Source of the DNA: Dawidia soli
GTDB lineage: Bacteria; Bacteroidota; Bacteroidia; Cytophagales; Cyclobacteriaceae
Direction: 5' to 3'
Length of the DNA stretch: 64,000 nt
Assembly (NCBI RefSeq): GCF_018598185.1
Contig: NZ_JAHESC010000016.1
Span: 1-64,000, forward strand
Below the pieces are notes generated by a model that was given only the letters and a program-made list of their open reading frames with translations, had not been told where the DNA came from and made no database searches. This document shows positions 36,242-45,486 of this stretch, in pieces; position 1 is the first letter of the stretch, and each line of letters begins with the position of its first letter. A program made the position numbers and the translations under genes.

Positions 36242-37405
36242 CTACAGGAGCTCTTCCATTATGTCTGTTAATGGAATCGCCGTAATACCTGCTGCAACGG
36301 GAAAACGTTCACGACCTGGGTAGACGACATACCGATGGGTTGCGCCGATATCTTCACACCCCAGATAAAATCCCTTAGAGACCGATGGCGATGTAGAACG
36401 CTTGATTTCAATCGCGATCTTCCGCCTGACGTTCTGCTCTATTACCAAATCAATTTCAGCACCCGCCGACGTTCGATAAAACCAGGCCGTGGCGCCCGTG
36501 GGCAACGCCGATAATATATTTTCAATGACGAATCCCTCCCAACTTGATCCGACGACCGGGTGCCCAAGCAGATCATCCTGCGATTTGATATTCAGTAGCG
36601 CGTGCATCAGCCCGCTGTCACGGATATAGACCTTAGGTGATTTGACCAGTCGCTTTCCAATATTACCTGTCCATGGACGAAGGGTGCCGATCAAGAGCAA
36701 ATCTTCTAACAACTCCACATAGCGTTTTGCCGTCGGGGCCGCTACTTCGAGTCCCGCCCCGAGCTTAGCAACATGGAGCTGTTCGCCCTGATTATGTGCC
36801 AGCATGGTCCAGAGGCGACGCAGGGTTACAGCGGGTATGCGCGGCCCAAATTGCGGCACTTCCCGTTCGAGATAGGTGGCGATAAAATTTTGCCGCCACC
36901 GCAGGCTTGCATCATCTGTTTTAGCCAGAAAGCTGTCTGGAAATCCGCCGCGCAACCATAAACGATCTTGTTCCGTCGTCGGAACTTCCAGGGCTAAAAG
37001 CCCCGAAAGCTCACAATAGGCAATACGACCGGCCAATGTTTCAGAAGATTGCCGGAGAAGCTCCAGCGAAGCTGATCCTAGAATTAAAAATTGCCCGACC
37101 CGATCACCTTCCCGCCTTCTGCGATCTATTACACCGCGCAAGACGCTGAATACCTCCGGTACACGGTGAATCTCATCAAGAATGATAAGCTTGCCTTTAT
37201 GCAGCTCAAAATAGGCTTCCGGATCGCTCAACTTTGCCTTATCGGACGGGCTTTCAAGATCGAGATAAATAGGGCGTGGACTCAAGCGTTTTGAAATTTC
37301 TTCCGCCAATGTGGTCTTTCCAACCTGACGTGGCCCCAGAATGCCGACGGCCGGAAACTCGTCTAGCATTTGCATAATCTGATCCTGAAGCTGTCGATAA
37401 ATCAT
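36242..37405 (-). CDS. AAA_14/DUF4143 ATPase
   Basis: A 387-residue protein. Walker A GPRQVGKTT (about residues 17-25) and Walker B LIILDEIHRVPE, then the sensor GSASLELL, define the AAA_14 domain. The C-terminal DUF4143 part has KSPKVYIRDSGLMHALLNI and the nuclease-like EIDLVIE...AIEIKRS, similar to a PD-(D/E)xK core (E-x-D...E-x-K). These proteins are common in mobile or conflict contexts and their function is unclear. ATG 37405 matches the usual family start (MIYRQL); the longer frame to 37516 is not supported. Confidence 0.9.
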   Translation of the reverse strand: MIYRQLQDQIMQMLDEFPAVGILGPRQVGKTTLAEEISKRLSPRPIYLDLESPSDKAKLSDPEAYFELHKGKLIILDEIHRVPEVFSVLRGVIDRRRREGDRVGQFLILGSASLELLRQSSETLAGRIAYCELSGLLALEVPTTEQDRLWLRGGFPDSFLAKTDDASLRWRQNFIATYLEREVPQFGPRIPAVTLRRLWTMLAHNQGEQLHVAKLGAGLEVAAPTAKRYVELLEDLLLIGTLRPWTGNIGKRLVKSPKVYIRDSGLMHALLNIKSQDDLLGHPVVGSSWEGFVIENILSALPTGATAWFYRTSAGAEIDLVIEQNVRRKIAIEIKRSTSPSVSKGFYLGCEDIGATHRYVVYPGRERFPVAAGITAIPLTDIMEELL

Positions 37406-37516
37406 CCTTGCAATTATAACACTTAGTGTTCGATTTGCAAGGATCGAAAATATGAAATTATTGATTTTTAAGAAAAAAACCGGCTTTTTATCTTGTTGGG
37501 GGAATAGTGCCTGCAT

Positions 37517-37552
37517 AAAAAAAAGACGACCATTTTTGATCGTCTTTTTTTA
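37517..37552 (-). terminator. Hairpin terminator downstream of tRNA-Lys
   Basis: The stem AAAAGACGA/TCGTCTTTT flanked by A and T runs on both sides lies directly after the tRNA on the minus strand; it could act in both directions. Confidence 0.75.
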
Positions 37553-37558
37553 TTTCAG

Positions 37559-37631
<73 letters not shown>

Positions 37632-37833
37632 ATTTTTTGGAGGCGTAATGTTACGTGTTTTTTCTGAAAATCCACGGATAGGACAATACGTACTCTCTGT
37701 ATTTGAGGTTTCATTTTTCCGGTATTTGAAGTGTCCGCCTGTCCGAACGCTATGGCATCACTGGGCAAAACACGGAACCAAGGTGCGCTGGGCCATGTTC
37801 TGTTAGCAGTATTAGCACTCTATAAATATAATC

Positions 37834-38124
37834 ATGTTCCGAGGTTTTGATATCCGTCCGGAAGAGCGGGTTATACTGACGGCCCGCATCCGCCAACGTT
37901 TGAAAGAGATGCTGCCTGCGGGGTGGCAGATCAGGCAGGTCGTGGAAGTGCCTTGTTCGGACGCCGGTTGCCCGTTGCGGATCACCCGCATGAACGTAAT
38001 AGACCCGGCGGGGATTGAACAATCCTGGAGCCTGCACGCGCCCCTTAGCCTGGTGACAGCCAAAGAAGTGGCCCAGTTGCTTGAAAAACACGTTTCCGGT
38101 TCCTCCGCCCCTCCCCAGGGCTAA
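37834..38124 (+). CDS. Small hypothetical protein upstream of the TonB receptor
   Basis: A 96-residue soluble protein with no signal peptide. A Cys pair in VEVPCSDAGCPLRITR could bind a metal or cluster. The rest is a helix-strand mixture ending in a Ser/Pro tail. The antisense ORF at 37750-38091 has less protein-like composition. It precedes the TonB receptor by 85 bases on the same strand but the operator at 38163 lies between them, so they may be separate units. Function unknown. Confidence 0.55.
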   Translation: MFRGFDIRPEERVILTARIRQRLKEMLPAGWQIRQVVEVPCSDAGCPLRITRMNVIDPAGIEQSWSLHAPLSLVTAKEVAQLLEKHVSGSSAPPQG

Positions 38125-38162
38125 AAAAACACCGTCTCTGTTGATGTATTGAGAATTATTGA

Positions 38163-38199
38163 TTAGCCTTACTAAATTGAAAATTTAGACAAGCCTAAA
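38163..38199 (+). promoter_or_regulatory. Double DtxR/MntR-like operator
   Basis: Two TTAG-N5-6-CTAA boxes lie in the last 48 bases before the TonB receptor ATG: TTAGCCTTACTAA (38163-38175) and TTTAGACAAGCCTAAA (38184-38199). Together they also form one larger inverted repeat. The pattern resembles operators of DtxR/IdeR/MntR metalloregulators. This suggests repression by iron or manganese. Confidence 0.5.
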
Positions 38200-38209
38200 A
38201 AATAATCTT

Positions 38210-40465
38210 ATGAAATTTAAATATACCCTGATGGTATGGCTTATTTCTTCGATCGGTGGCCGCCTGATGGGACAATCGTTTGGCGAGATCCGGGGTACTG
38301 TTACGGCGGGCACGCAAGCCGCGCCGGGCATCCATGTAACACTGGCGGGTAAAGGGCTCGGCACGGTTACGGACGAGCAAGGCCAGTATACGCTGCCCCA
38401 CGTGCCGTATGGCAACCATACCCTCATCGTTTCGGCGGTGGGTTTTAAGACGGTACGGCAGCCGGTGACGGTGAACAGCGCTACCGCCACGCGGGATGTA
38501 TTCCTGGAGGAAGATATGAGTACGCTGGATGAAGTGGTGATCACCGGCACGATGAAAGAAGTATCGAAGCTGGAGTCGTCCATTCCGGTAGAGGTTTATA
38601 CGCCGACGCTCTTTAAGAAAAACCCCACGCCCAACATCTTTGAGTCGCTCAATATCATTAACGGTGTACAGCCGCAGCTGAACTGCAATGTTTGCAATAC
38701 GGGCGACATTCACATCAACGGACTGGAGGGCCCCTATACCATGGTGCTGATCGACGGCATGCCGATCGTCAGCAGCCTTTCTACGGTCTACGGGTTGGCG
38801 GGGATCCCTAACAGCATGGTGCGGCGCATCGAGGTTGTAAAAGGTCCGGCCTCTACGTTGTATGGCTCGGAAGCCGTGGGCGGCTTGATCAACATCATTA
38901 CCAAGGACCCGGCGTCGGCGTCGCGGATGCAGCTGGATGTATTCGGCACCAGCGTGGGCGAGCTTAATGCGGACGCTTCTTTTTCTTTTAAGGCGGGCAA
39001 GGCTACGTCGCTGGTGGGTATCAACCACTTCCGGTACGACGAGCGACGCGACATTAACGACGACAACTTTACGGACGTGACCCTGCAGCAGCGCATTTCG
39101 GTCTTTAATAAATGGGCATTTTCCACGCCCACCGGAAAGAACTCGTCGCTGGCGTGGCGTTTCTTTTATGAAGACCGGTGGGGCGGCGAGCTTCAGTATG
39201 AACGCCAACACCGCGGTACCGATATATATTACGGCGAATCGATCTATACCACCCGCTGGGAGCTGATCGGCAGCCATGCCTTGCCCGGCCGCGAAGCGTT
39301 TACAGTAGACTACTCCTACAATTACCATCACCAGGATTCGTATTACGGCACAGTGAAGTTCCTGGCGGACCAACAGGTGGCTTTCGTCCAGCTGCGCTGG
39401 AATAAGGTGACGGGCATTCACGATCTGCTGGCAGGTATCCCGTTGCGCTATATGTACTACGACGACAGCACCCCCGGCACCGCCCGCACCGATGGCGGCA
39501 ACCGCCCCATCGACACCGTGCTGCCAGGCATCTTCGTACAAGATGAAATAAAGCTCAGCCGACAGTTCACGATCCTGGCAGGGTTGCGGTACGATCACCA
39601 CAACGTGCACGGCTCTATTTTTACACCACGCCTCAGCTTTAAGCTGTCGCCCGACGATGTCAGCGTTATTCGCCTGACGGGAGGCAGTGGCTACCGCGTG
39701 GTGAATTTGTTCACCGAAGATCACGCCGCCCTGACGGGCTCACGACAGGTGATCATTCGCCATGCCTTGCAACCTGAGCAGTCGTGGAACGGCAACCTGA
39801 ACTATACACGCAACGTCACCTTCGCCCGCGGCTTCCTGACGCTCGATGCCTCGCTGTTTTATACATACTTTTCCAATAAGATCGTCGGGGACTTCCTGAC
39901 GAATGCCGACGCAATCATTTACGACAACCTGGACGGGCATGCGATATCGAAGGGCATTACGCTTAACGCCGACGCCAGTTTTACCAACAGCTTGAAGATC
40001 ATGCTCGGCGCCACATTTATGGATGTCTATCAACAGAGCCGCGTGAGCGGACGCGAAGAGCGCCAGCCACAGCTGCATGCGCCGCGCGTCTCCGGCACGG
40101 GCACGATCAGCTATACCTTGCCGAACGGGCTTTGGAGCGTCGACCTGACGGGACGTGCGAACGGCCCGATGCACCTGCCCGTGCAGCCCAATGACTATCG
40201 ACCGGAGATGTCACCGTTCTATGCCTTGCTAAACCTGCAGGTGACGCGCACCATTGAAACCAAGGGTGCGGCGCGTTGGGAAGTGTATGGGGGCGTGAAG
40301 AACTTGTTGAACTACAAACCGGGTGATCCACTGATGCGGCCTTTTGACCCGTTCGATAAGAATATCACGGTCGACAACCCGAACGGATACACGTTTGATA
40401 CGGCGTACAATTATGCACCGATGCAGGGAGCGAAGGGTTTCCTGGGGGTACGGTGGATGTTGTAA
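38210..40465 (+). CDS. TonB-dependent outer-membrane receptor, probably metal-related
   Basis: A 751-residue receptor: signal peptide (about 1-21), carboxypeptidase-like beta-sandwich (about 24-105), TonB box/plug (LDEVVITGTMKEVSK), the plug signature HINGLEGPYTMVLIDGMPIV and IEVVKGPASTLYGSEAVGG, then the barrel. It is of the CirA/FepA-like class, not SusC. A CxxC pair in NCNVCNTG in the plug and the DtxR-like operator just upstream both point to uptake of iron, manganese or copper complexes; this is inference. No SusD partner is present. The gene ends near the start of the accessory island. Confidence 0.88.
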   Translation: MKFKYTLMVWLISSIGGRLMGQSFGEIRGTVTAGTQAAPGIHVTLAGKGLGTVTDEQGQYTLPHVPYGNHTLIVSAVGFKTVRQPVTVNSATATRDVFLEEDMSTLDEVVITGTMKEVSKLESSIPVEVYTPTLFKKNPTPNIFESLNIINGVQPQLNCNVCNTGDIHINGLEGPYTMVLIDGMPIVSSLSTVYGLAGIPNSMVRRIEVVKGPASTLYGSEAVGGLINIITKDPASASRMQLDVFGTSVGELNADASFSFKAGKATSLVGINHFRYDERRDINDDNFTDVTLQQRISVFNKWAFSTPTGKNSSLAWRFFYEDRWGGELQYERQHRGTDIYYGESIYTTRWELIGSHALPGREAFTVDYSYNYHHQDSYYGTVKFLADQQVAFVQLRWNKVTGIHDLLAGIPLRYMYYDDSTPGTARTDGGNRPIDTVLPGIFVQDEIKLSRQFTILAGLRYDHHNVHGSIFTPRLSFKLSPDDVSVIRLTGGSGYRVVNLFTEDHAALTGSRQVIIRHALQPEQSWNGNLNYTRNVTFARGFLTLDASLFYTYFSNKIVGDFLTNADAIIYDNLDGHAISKGITLNADASFTNSLKIMLGATFMDVYQQSRVSGREERQPQLHAPRVSGTGTISYTLPNGLWSVDLTGRANGPMHLPVQPNDYRPEMSPFYALLNLQVTRTIETKGAARWEVYGGVKNLLNYKPGDPLMRPFDPFDKNITVDNPNGYTFDTAYNYAPMQGAKGFLGVRWML

Positions 40466-40466
40466 G

Positions 40467-40624
40467 TCGCTTCGCGCTCAGGCGGGCTTTTTTATTTCCG
40501 GGTGCTGTTAAGCGGGGCGCTTGGACGTGTATATCATTTGTTACCTGCGGTGATCCAGGGGCGGGGGGACTTCAAAGCAATCAAGCCTTCCTGATCGCTT
40601 CGCGCTCAGGCGGCCTTTTTTATT
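40467..40624. repeat. Pair of 28-base direct repeats
   Basis: tcgcttcgcgctcaggcggg followed by cttttttat at 40467 recurs at 40595 with one mismatch (gggc/ggcc). The first copy directly follows the TonB receptor stop and ends in a T-run, so it may act as a terminator. The second copy could be a duplicated end left by an insertion. Between them I see nothing. Confidence 0.55.
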
Positions 40625-40676
40625 GTTTTGGTGGCCCCTTCTGTACAATTCTCGAACCACTTCTTAGTTGATTTGA

Positions 40677-40724
40677 GGCGGCTCGCAGGGCTAATGATCT
40701 AACGATCAAGGACCTGCGGGCCGC
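40677..40724. repeat. Strong inverted repeat upstream of the truncated primase
   Basis: GGCGGCTCGCAGG (40677-40689) pairs with CCTGCGGGCCGC (40713-40724) apart from one unpaired base; the loop is 23 bases. It lies 37 bases before the primase remnant and may be a regulatory or mobilisation structure of the former mobile element. Confidence 0.5.
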
Positions 40725-40761
40725 GTGTCTTTCATAGACCGATCAAACAAGAAAGTGAAAT

Positions 40762-41136
40762 ATGGGAACGTTAACCTGTGCAACAGCACGGCAGATTGAT
40801 CTTGTATACTATCTGGCGTCTCTTGGCTACACGCCCGCCAAGATTAGAAATAATGACTATTGGTATCTCTCCCCCTTCCGGGACGAGAAAACCCCGTCAT
40901 TCAAAATCGACCGTAAACTAAACGTCTGGTACGACCACGGCGAAGGGACCGGCGGCAACCTGATCGACTTCGGCACCCGGTATCTGAATGCTCGGTGTCC
41001 GATCTGCTCCACAAGCTATCTAACCAACGGCCGCAATCAAAAACACGGCGACCTGCACCTCCTGGTCATCCGGGATTCCGTAGAGGTCCAAATTGAGGTG
41101 TTGAAGATTCATGAAAGTTTTTTATCCCTGAAATGA
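40762..41136 (+). pseudogene. Truncated CHC2-type (toprim) primase of a mobile element
   Basis: A 124-residue ORF. Residues 10-75 match the N-terminus of the zinc-finger/toprim primases carried by Bacteroidota integrative elements: [20 protein letters not shown], then [20 protein letters not shown] and [16 protein letters not shown]. Full-length proteins have about 300 residues with a toprim domain, which is missing here. The protein loses similarity after about residue 80, and the last 20 residues look unrelated. It marks a decayed mobile element at the left edge of the island. Confidence 0.75.
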
Positions 41137-41285
41137 TATGTAAATCGTATTGAAAGATACGTATTAGATATATTATAATGTATAAAACGTATTAAATAAA
41201 ATTTTAAGATATTGGCGATCAGATCGTTGCGATTTGAAAAAAGACAGGGATAATCCTAAATTAGGATCATTTGATATGTAAATCG
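41134..41285. repeat. 14-base direct repeat flanking an AT-rich spacer
   Basis: tgatatgtaaatcg occurs at 41134-41147 (covering the stop codon of the primase remnant) and at 41272-41285, just before the XRE gene. The spacer is very AT-rich and also repeats ACGTATTA. It may mark an insertion or deletion junction. Confidence 0.5.
41253..41267. promoter_or_regulatory. Palindromic operator candidate ATCCTAAATTAGGAT
   Basis: A perfect 15-base palindrome 28 bases upstream of the ATG of the XRE regulator at 41295. Such a site is what an autoregulating XRE dimer would bind. Confidence 0.5.
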
Positions 41286-41294
41286 GATCAATAA

Positions 41295-41504
41295 ATGCCC
41301 GGAAAAGTGAAAATCAACCGTCTGAAAGTTGTCTTAGCCGAGAGGGAGATATCGCATAAGGATTTTGCCAAGAAAATGAAAAAGGCACCCAATACCATAA
41401 CGCGGATATGCAATAATGAACAGCAACCGTCATTGGAAACTTTGCGGAAGATGGCAATTGCGCTCGATGTTGATATCCGGGAACTCTTGCACCCAACAAA
41501 ATAA
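41295..41504 (+). CDS. XRE-family helix-turn-helix regulator
   Basis: A 69-residue protein that is one HTH_3/HTH_26 domain: LKVVLAEREISHKDFAKKM, then KAPNTITRICNNEQQPSLET and LRKMAIALDVDIRELL. It should bind DNA as a dimer, perhaps at the palindrome 41253-41267. It lies 31 bases upstream of the ATPase gene and on the same strand, so it is probably the regulator of the ATPase-PRTase operon. Confidence 0.85.
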   Translation: MPGKVKINRLKVVLAEREISHKDFAKKMKKAPNTITRICNNEQQPSLETLRKMAIALDVDIRELLHPTK

Positions 41505-41535
41505 TCCCATAACATTAGGTAACTCCAAAATACCA

Positions 41536-42726
41536 ATGCATAACGTAATAGATATCAAGCCGACTTCAAAGCTCGAAGACGTCGACCTGTACTACGTTGA
41601 GCTGTACCGATATATTAAGCAGAACGCAACAGTACACGTGAGGTTGCCCCGGGCAATAAAAAAGCACTACTTCGGACTTGTTCCTGCATTGATACAATTT
41701 GCATTTACTTGGGTGCGATACGGTATGTCCGGGAAATTGATTTTACCGATATCAGCAGATGCCAACAGATCAGAGATTGATGAATTGTATGAAAATGAAC
41801 TCATATATCCTCTCTTAGCACTTGTTTGGAACAAAAATGAGCCATATGATAAAAGTGGAACTGTCAATCTGCGGTCAACTTTAAGAAAAAAGAACCTTTC
41901 GGTATTTGAGAACATGAAGAAAGTCAAAGCATTCAAAGGATATAAAATCCCACTGATAAGTTCGGATCACTTACCTGGCGGTGTTCTCCCAATTTTCGAG
42001 AGTAACAGTGAATTTAAAAACGAGGACGAAATCACTGAAAGCTTAAAGCCGGCAATAAACGAAATGCTCAAATACTCACTAAGCTTAAAAATCGAATACA
42101 ACGACGTCCTAAAAGACCTAAAAGAAATTACATATGAGTTGATGAAAAACACATTTGAATGGGGACGGACTGATGAAAGCAACATCGCGTTAGACCCCAA
42201 TCTAAGGGGGGTAATATTCAAATTCTATAAGAATCGTCGAAGGACACTGATTTCGGATTTTAAATCTAATCCAGGAGTATTGACCTATTTAACTAGCAAA
42301 TCGCTTAAAGAAAATACACAAGAAGAGCTGTCTTTTATCGAACTGTCTGTATTTGATAGTGGGGTAGGATTTATCGATAAATACAAAGCACTAAACTATG
42401 ACAACCTAAAAACGGAGGTAGACATTATCAAAACATGCATGATAAAACACAACACTTCCGCAGCCGGCATTGAAAAAGAAGATAAGGGCATAGGATTAGA
42501 TAGAGTACTAAAAACACTTAATAGAAAAGGATTTCTAAGAATAAGAACTGGTACGCTATGCTTGTACCGAGACCTAATTACTCATGAGTACACGGAAATA
42601 GAAAAGGGCAACGTTGCCAAAATGGAGTTATTCGATTGGAAAAACAATAGTAACGACAAATTCGCCAAACTCCCAAAAACAATTGGTTCAGTGATCACGA
42701 TACTTTATCCCCTGTTCACGCAATAA
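41536..42726 (+). CDS. GHKL (HSP90/histidine-kinase-like) ATPase of a putative conflict operon
   Basis: A 396-residue protein; ATG 41536 is used because the upstream frame overlaps the XRE gene. The N-terminal 190 residues are not recognised. The C-terminal half has GHKL motifs in order: N-box EITYELMKNTFEWG (about 196-208), G1 LSVFDSGVGF (about 270) and G2 DKGIGLDRVL (about 317). There is no His phosphoacceptor or membrane segment, so it is not a normal sensor kinase. AT-rich codon use contrasts with the flanking chromosome. It is followed after eight bases by the PRTase-like gene; the two should act together. Confidence 0.75.
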   Translation: MHNVIDIKPTSKLEDVDLYYVELYRYIKQNATVHVRLPRAIKKHYFGLVPALIQFAFTWVRYGMSGKLILPISADANRSEIDELYENELIYPLLALVWNKNEPYDKSGTVNLRSTLRKKNLSVFENMKKVKAFKGYKIPLISSDHLPGGVLPIFESNSEFKNEDEITESLKPAINEMLKYSLSLKIEYNDVLKDLKEITYELMKNTFEWGRTDESNIALDPNLRGVIFKFYKNRRRTLISDFKSNPGVLTYLTSKSLKENTQEELSFIELSVFDSGVGFIDKYKALNYDNLKTEVDIIKTCMIKHNTSAAGIEKEDKGIGLDRVLKTLNRKGFLRIRTGTLCLYRDLITHEYTEIEKGNVAKMELFDWKNNSNDKFAKLPKTIGSVITILYPLFTQ

Positions 42727-42734
42727 GAATAAAC

Positions 42735-45101
42735 ATGAACAATCATTATATCTACAAGTTTAACTATACAGAAAAGGAGAGCGGGGTAGATACAGTTGTT
42801 TCGGCTACAGTGATCTTCTGTGATAGAGATCAAATTAATCAAATAACGTTGGCAGCAGCGATAAAGAAATTTTATGAACACAATGCGCAAAGTGATAAGA
42901 TCTTTGTCATTGCTAGGATCGGAATGGAAGCAGTTATTACTAAGACGTTCGTTGAGGAACTAGATACCACCTTTAAAGGCATTCCAAAACGTCAAGAAAC
43001 CCACCTGATTGACAACCTCTTCTTAGCGACATTCAAACAATCAGGAGATCTAAATTTAATCTACCCGGTTTCAAGAAAAATTCCTACAGGCTTTTTAAAG
43101 AATTACATAAACGAAGGCTTACAGTCCATCTTTATAAGCCGCGGGGGACTAATATCGTCATCGGGAAGTTCTCATCACTATGTATTTCCTTCAGGGAAGC
43201 ACTGTGACAAATTTCTAAGAACGGGAAACATATTACTATTCAGTTCAGAAATATACTTCATCGCTTTTTCGCTCCTTAAACATTTCGATTTTAATCAGCA
43301 CACTCAAATATACTGCGACACATCAACAATAAACAGTATTGCTTTTGCACTAACCGACCTAGTCAACAGATTTCAAAAAGAAGAGAATAGAAAACAGATA
43401 CCTATCGAAAGCTTTAGTTCATATGATGGATTATATAAAAATGATCTAGGATACAAGAAAAACGCATTTCTCTTGATTTCGGCCTCCACTTCAGCAAACA
43501 TAATAAACTATATATTAGAGAACCATAGCGAAATCGAACGAAAGAACATCGTTGTTCTATATTATCTTGGCAAAGATAGATCTCTCAATATCGCCGATAA
43601 GATTGCCTGTAATCTGACTTTCTCAAAAACCAATCCCAATGGAATAATATCCTACCCGACTTTCAAATCGGAAGATTGCGAGTTCTGCCAAAGAGGCTCT
43701 GTACCTGTAGAGGTAAAGGGATATTCATTCTTACTCGAACAACCTAAAATAAATAGGATCCTATTTAATATCAAGGATCCCGATCGAGGGCTTTCTAAAT
43801 TTGTCGAGCAGTTTAAATCACAAAAGAAGAGCAATACTATTTTAAAGGTCCATTACAAGGAAAACAGCAATGATAAATATGAAATATACATTGACTATTC
43901 AGAGATACTAAATGGCGTACAAAATAACCGCTACGAATCATATCGAGCAAAATTAAACGCCTATATTAACCAATACATCCCCAGCAACACAAAATACATA
44001 GTTCATCTTGAAGATACCGCATCCAAAGACCTGGCGAATTATATCTTGAGTATTGTAGAAAAAAACTATTTACAAAAAAACAGGCCTAAAAAAATTGCCC
44101 AAGACCAATTGAACCAAATTGACAAAGGGAGTGAAGGTGCTGTCGTCGTCGTTGGATCGTGCATCACAAACGGAAAAAATTTGTTATACATAAGTAGAGC
44201 GTTAAGAAACTATCATTCGCTTAGAATTATCTACTTTGTGGGTATAACAAGAACAAAGAATAAGGAATTCCTTGACAATCTCAAAAAGAATCTTAAACAA
44301 GGAACCTACGGCTCTGAATCTAGCACTTTTATCGAAGTCGAATCCATATTCTGCGAAAACACATCGAAAAAATCCTCATGGAGTATAGAAATTGAATTTT
44401 TGAAGGACTTTATTTCCTACCTTAAAAATAACTTCGCCAATAACTCGAAAACGAGCCAACAATATCTATTCGAGCGTAAGAATAAGATTGAAACGGGTGG
44501 GGGTAATAAAAGCAGAGGTCTCTCCGAAGATATATTCTATGCGCGAGTGGTTTCTGGAAAGTACCAGCCCTTAAGAATAAGAAAAAACTTTGCGTTTTTT
44601 GACTTCTCGAATTATGTCGACGACGTCACCCAATCCGAAATCTATTACACGATATCCAGCATTATAAATAGTCTTAGAACTAGTGATAAAACCGATAGAA
44701 ATCTTCGACAAACTGCGTATGTTAGAAACATCATTGAACCAGGGAACTTCAATCGATTCAACGACGGAATAATTCAAGCCTCAATCCTTAGAGCTGCTAA
44801 ATCTGATGAATTGATCTATTCAATAGATGCGGATTTATCCTCGGAAATGCGTGGGATTTTGCAAACAGTTATAAAATATCATAAAGAAGAACAGGGGGAA
44901 GCATTACTAGAGTTTTTGTATGCGATCGCGAGTAAAAAAATGTCGTTAAAAAGAGACGATCTTATAACCGTAATCAATACTCTTGAGAATGAATGCACTG
45001 ATAAAATATTCATCCATTTTGGCGCATTCATTAGAGCAAGAATCATTGAGTCCGAAAACACAAAAAACAAAAGAACAAAAAGAGCTAAAAACACATTTTA
45101 G
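42735..45101 (+). CDS. Large phosphoribosyltransferase-like protein of a putative conflict operon
   Basis: A 788-residue cytoplasmic protein. Residues about 134-185 resemble the substrate-side start of orotate phosphoribosyltransferases: HHYVFPSGKHCDKFLRTGNI, then FLLISASTSANIINYIL (about 245-265). A second region has a PRPP-loop-like VVVVGSCITNGKNLLYIS (about 470-487), where the usual acidic pair of the loop is replaced by Gly-Ser. A Cys pair in EDCEFCQRGS lies near residue 315. The C-terminus is lysine-rich. The remainder is unrecognised. AT-rich, operon with the GHKL ATPase. Activity as a classic PRTase is doubtful because of the missing acidic residues; a related nucleotide-dependent effector role is inference. 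Confidence 0.65.
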   Translation: MNNHYIYKFNYTEKESGVDTVVSATVIFCDRDQINQITLAAAIKKFYEHNAQSDKIFVIARIGMEAVITKTFVEELDTTFKGIPKRQETHLIDNLFLATFKQSGDLNLIYPVSRKIPTGFLKNYINEGLQSIFISRGGLISSSGSSHHYVFPSGKHCDKFLRTGNILLFSSEIYFIAFSLLKHFDFNQHTQIYCDTSTINSIAFALTDLVNRFQKEENRKQIPIESFSSYDGLYKNDLGYKKNAFLLISASTSANIINYILENHSEIERKNIVVLYYLGKDRSLNIADKIACNLTFSKTNPNGIISYPTFKSEDCEFCQRGSVPVEVKGYSFLLEQPKINRILFNIKDPDRGLSKFVEQFKSQKKSNTILKVHYKENSNDKYEIYIDYSEILNGVQNNRYESYRAKLNAYINQYIPSNTKYIVHLEDTASKDLANYILSIVEKNYLQKNRPKKIAQDQLNQIDKGSEGAVVVVGSCITNGKNLLYISRALRNYHSLRIIYFVGITRTKNKEFLDNLKKNLKQGTYGSESSTFIEVESIFCENTSKKSSWSIEIEFLKDFISYLKNNFANNSKTSQQYLFERKNKIETGGGNKSRGLSEDIFYARVVSGKYQPLRIRKNFAFFDFSNYVDDVTQSEIYYTISSIINSLRTSDKTDRNLRQTAYVRNIIEPGNFNRFNDGIIQASILRAAKSDELIYSIDADLSSEMRGILQTVIKYHKEEQGEALLEFLYAIASKKMSLKRDDLITVINTLENECTDKIFIHFGAFIRARIIESENTKNKRTKRAKNTF

Positions 45102-45137
45102 AATGTGTAAAGCTATTATTTCGAGACAATTGATCGG

Positions 45138-45353
45138 TCAACGTTTTTTTCTTCTTTTTTTCGGAATACGTGTAATTGTAATGGACTCAATAGAGTCAAG
45201 CCAGAGATAAACTCCATATCCAACTAATAACGCAAAAGCGTATGGAGAAGGGTGATTAAGTATTGACTCGATGTATTCTTGCATATCCATGATCATCAAA
45301 AATTTACAATTCTCAATGTTCCGAACTGGCCATTGAGTTTGATAAATTTCCAA
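45138..45353 (-). CDS. Possible small single-span membrane protein
   Basis: A 71-residue ORF; residues from about 20 on read MDMQEYIESILNHPSPYAFA, then a membrane helix (LLVGYGVYLWLDSI) and a strongly basic end (PKKRRKKR). This looks protein-like, but it lies in AT-rich DNA where chance ORFs are common. It would share the 385-base gap 45102-45486 with nothing else that I can identify. Confidence 0.3.
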   Translation of the reverse strand: MEIYQTQWPVRNIENCKFLMIMDMQEYIESILNHPSPYAFALLVGYGVYLWLDSIESITITRIPKKRRKKR

Positions 45354-45486
45354 TGATTCAACAAGAATCTTAAGGGGCTAGAGAGTTCGGATTCTCCTGC
45401 CAGCTTTTGCTTTGATCAGCTTCAATGCACGAATTTAGAAAAATAAAGTATTTTCCAAGTTGACATAGATCTACCTCCAGAGTGTT

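Noticed and set aside
38195-39724. 509-codon minus-strand ORF inside the TonB receptor
   Set aside because: Antisense shadow of a receptor with signal peptide and plug motifs.
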